Translations under genes and position numbers: made by a program
Source: Bacilli bacterium
Lineage (GTDB): Bacteria; Bacillota_I; Bacilli_A; RF39; UBA660
Direction of reading: 5' to 3'
NCBI GenBank assembly: GCA_900766325.1
Contig: CAAFVA010000086.1
Span: forward strand, 1 to 14,189
Length of the DNA stretch: 14,189 nucleotides
Shown: piece by piece, positions 13,393 through 14,189 of the stretch
Position numbering within the stretch: the first letter of the stretch is position 1
How the letters are laid out: each line of letters begins with the position of its first letter
The notes under the pieces: model-generated
The model's database searches: none
Told to the model about the DNA's origin: nothing
What the model saw: the letters and a program-made list of their open reading frames with translations, nothing else

Positions 13393-14035
13393 ATTCATTT
13401 AACCAATCATACTCATAATAGTTTTCTGTTTTTTCATCTTCTTGCTTCTTATTTTTCTTCTCTATATCAGATGCGTTTTTTATGCCTTTTTTATTCCATT
13501 CATACAAAATTTTATCCACGTATCTTAAATTATTAACCCCGTTAAAGACCGCTTCTTTTAATGCCGCTATTATTAATTCTTTAGATATTTTTGATTCAAT
13601 CCAGTCGTTTATTATGTCGTACTCCATTGGTGATAACGTTCTTCCAAATTCTTTTTCAAAAATACCAAATAAATCATTTTCACTACTAGTGTCTTCAACA
13701 TCATCCAAAAGTTTTGATGATAATATTTCATAAAAAGAATTTATATTTAATCTTTCTTCTAAAATACCGTTATCATTTTTTTCCATTACAATTGATAATA
13801 TTTTTTTATCTTTAAGTACGGAAATTGCATTTAATAGTTCTTTTTCGTTAAAATCCAATTCTTTTAAAATTTTTTTATAATCAAATAACTGATTATTTTC
13901 AACATTTAATAAATATATTAATAAAACAAGGGAGTCAGTATCAAGTTTCATTTTTCTAGCACATGATAAAACACACTTATCAACCGTAAAATGATTCCTG
14001 TTATTAATTAACTCCAATATTTTTTTATTAATCAT
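13391..14035 (-). CDS. dnaD: Replication initiation/restart protein DnaD
   Basis: 214 residues. The N-terminal winged-helix part (about 15-105) includes LLIYLLNVENNQLFDYKKI and ELLNAISVLKDKKIL. An acidic linker leads to the DnaD/DnaB_2 domain (about 120-185): FGIFEKEFGRTLSPMEYDII, IIAALKEAVFNGVNNLRYVD and the hallmark Y-x3-I-x3-W (YVDKILYEW, 172-180). The lysine/glutamate-rich tail ends YEYDWLNE, close to the usual DnaD C-terminus. DnaD loads the replicative helicase at oriC and at restart sites together with DnaB and DnaI. GAAGGTGAG precedes the ATG. It is convergent with ponA, as in the Bacillus dnaD-nth-ypoC/ponA region, but nth is absent between them. The upstream gene ends 24 nt away on the same strand. 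Confidence 0.9.
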   Translation of the reverse strand: MINKKILELINNRNHFTVDKCVLSCARKMKLDTDSLVLLIYLLNVENNQLFDYKKILKELDFNEKELLNAISVLKDKKILSIVMEKNDNGILEERLNINSFYEILSSKLLDDVEDTSSENDLFGIFEKEFGRTLSPMEYDIINDWIESKISKELIIAALKEAVFNGVNNLRYVDKILYEWNKKGIKNASDIEKKNKKQEDEKTENYYEYDWLNE

Positions 14036-14058
14036 AAAAACTCACCTTCTTTAGCATG

Positions 14059-14088
14059 ATTATAGCACATTATTATGATACGTATCAA
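14059..14088 (-). promoter_or_regulatory. Possible dnaD promoter with overlapping palindrome
   Basis: The minus strand has TTGATA (14088-14083), an 18-nt spacer and an extended -10 TGCTATAAT (hexamer 14064-14059). The -35 is half of the 12-bp palindrome TGATACGTATCA (14076-14087). The whole element lies in the last codons and stop of the upstream frame, which lowers confidence. Confidence 0.45.
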
Positions 14089-14188
14089 TTAAATACTTAC
14101 TTAAAGATTCTTTATCGTTACATAGTTTCTTACTTATTATTTTAATTTCAAGGTCACTAATAATACCGCCCAGTTTAGTTCTATCTTT
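14060..14188 (-). CDS. 3' end of an unidentified gene upstream of dnaD
   Basis: A frame open from the right edge to TAA (14062-14060) encodes 42 residues, including LGGIISDLEIKIISKKL and SKYLIDTYHNNVL. It runs in the dnaD direction and ends 24 nt before dnaD, which fits an operon. Openness and sequence look coding, but the fragment is too short to assign; the gene is cut by the window. Confidence 0.5.
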   Translation of the reverse strand, partial: KDRTKLGGIISDLEIKIISKKLCNDKESLSKYLIDTYHNNVL

Positions 14189-14189
14189 C

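Overview
The window is AT-rich DNA from a low-GC, walled member of the Bacillota (Firmicutes). The type B RNase P RNA, GpsB, RecU, DnaD, a Bacillus-type SOS box and PBP1 linked to RecU all point to the Bacilli side. The neighbourhoods resemble Bacillus subtilis (dnaD / ponA-recU, gpsB-rnpB, rodZ-like-pgsA-recA) but are compacted into one block. A Bacilli/Erysipelotrichia/RF39-like host-associated lineage is plausible; this placement is inference, not a search result.

Layout. (1) About 1-3400 looks accessory. It holds the 3' end of a PD-(D/E)XK nuclease of the YhcG/DUF1016 type (+). A convergent minus-strand group follows: an ANL adenylate-forming ligase, then a seven-helix sensor-like membrane protein with no kinase domain, then a 66-residue single-helix membrane protein. 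(2) Upstream of the ligase, 3300-3440 contains a promoter, a short structured RNA and a strong terminator: a candidate small RNA or leader. (3) 3469-8683 (minus) is a genome-maintenance and envelope block read in the order rodZ-like, pgsA, recA, a Bro-N/DinD-like gene, ligA. recA has a promoter and a full-match LexA/DinR box. (4) 8707-9445 (minus) carries a gpsB promoter, gpsB and rnpB. The first helix of the RNase P RNA starts in the gpsB stop codon and ends just before the rodZ-like ribosome binding site. (5) 9473-9857 (minus) is a 32-codon ORF coupled to a holin-like gene. (6) 9965-13367 (+) is recU-ponA with overlapping ends. (7) 13391-14189 (minus) is dnaD, preceded by the tail of an unidentified gene.

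How it fits together. recA, ligA, recU and dnaD serve recombination, repair and replication. ponA, gpsB, rodZ-like and pgsA serve wall synthesis, septum or shape control and phospholipid synthesis. The points most worth a second look are the kinase-less sensor cassette with its start-codon-matching hairpin, the candidate small RNA at about 3315-3402, the DinD-like gene directly after recA, the rnpB gene wedged between two coding regions, and the small-ORF/holin pair.

All 16 visible stop codons are TAA (12) or TAG (4); none is TGA. No rRNA, tRNA, CRISPR array, insertion sequence or replication origin was seen. No gene-free stretch longer than 300 bases exists apart from the RNase P RNA locus.
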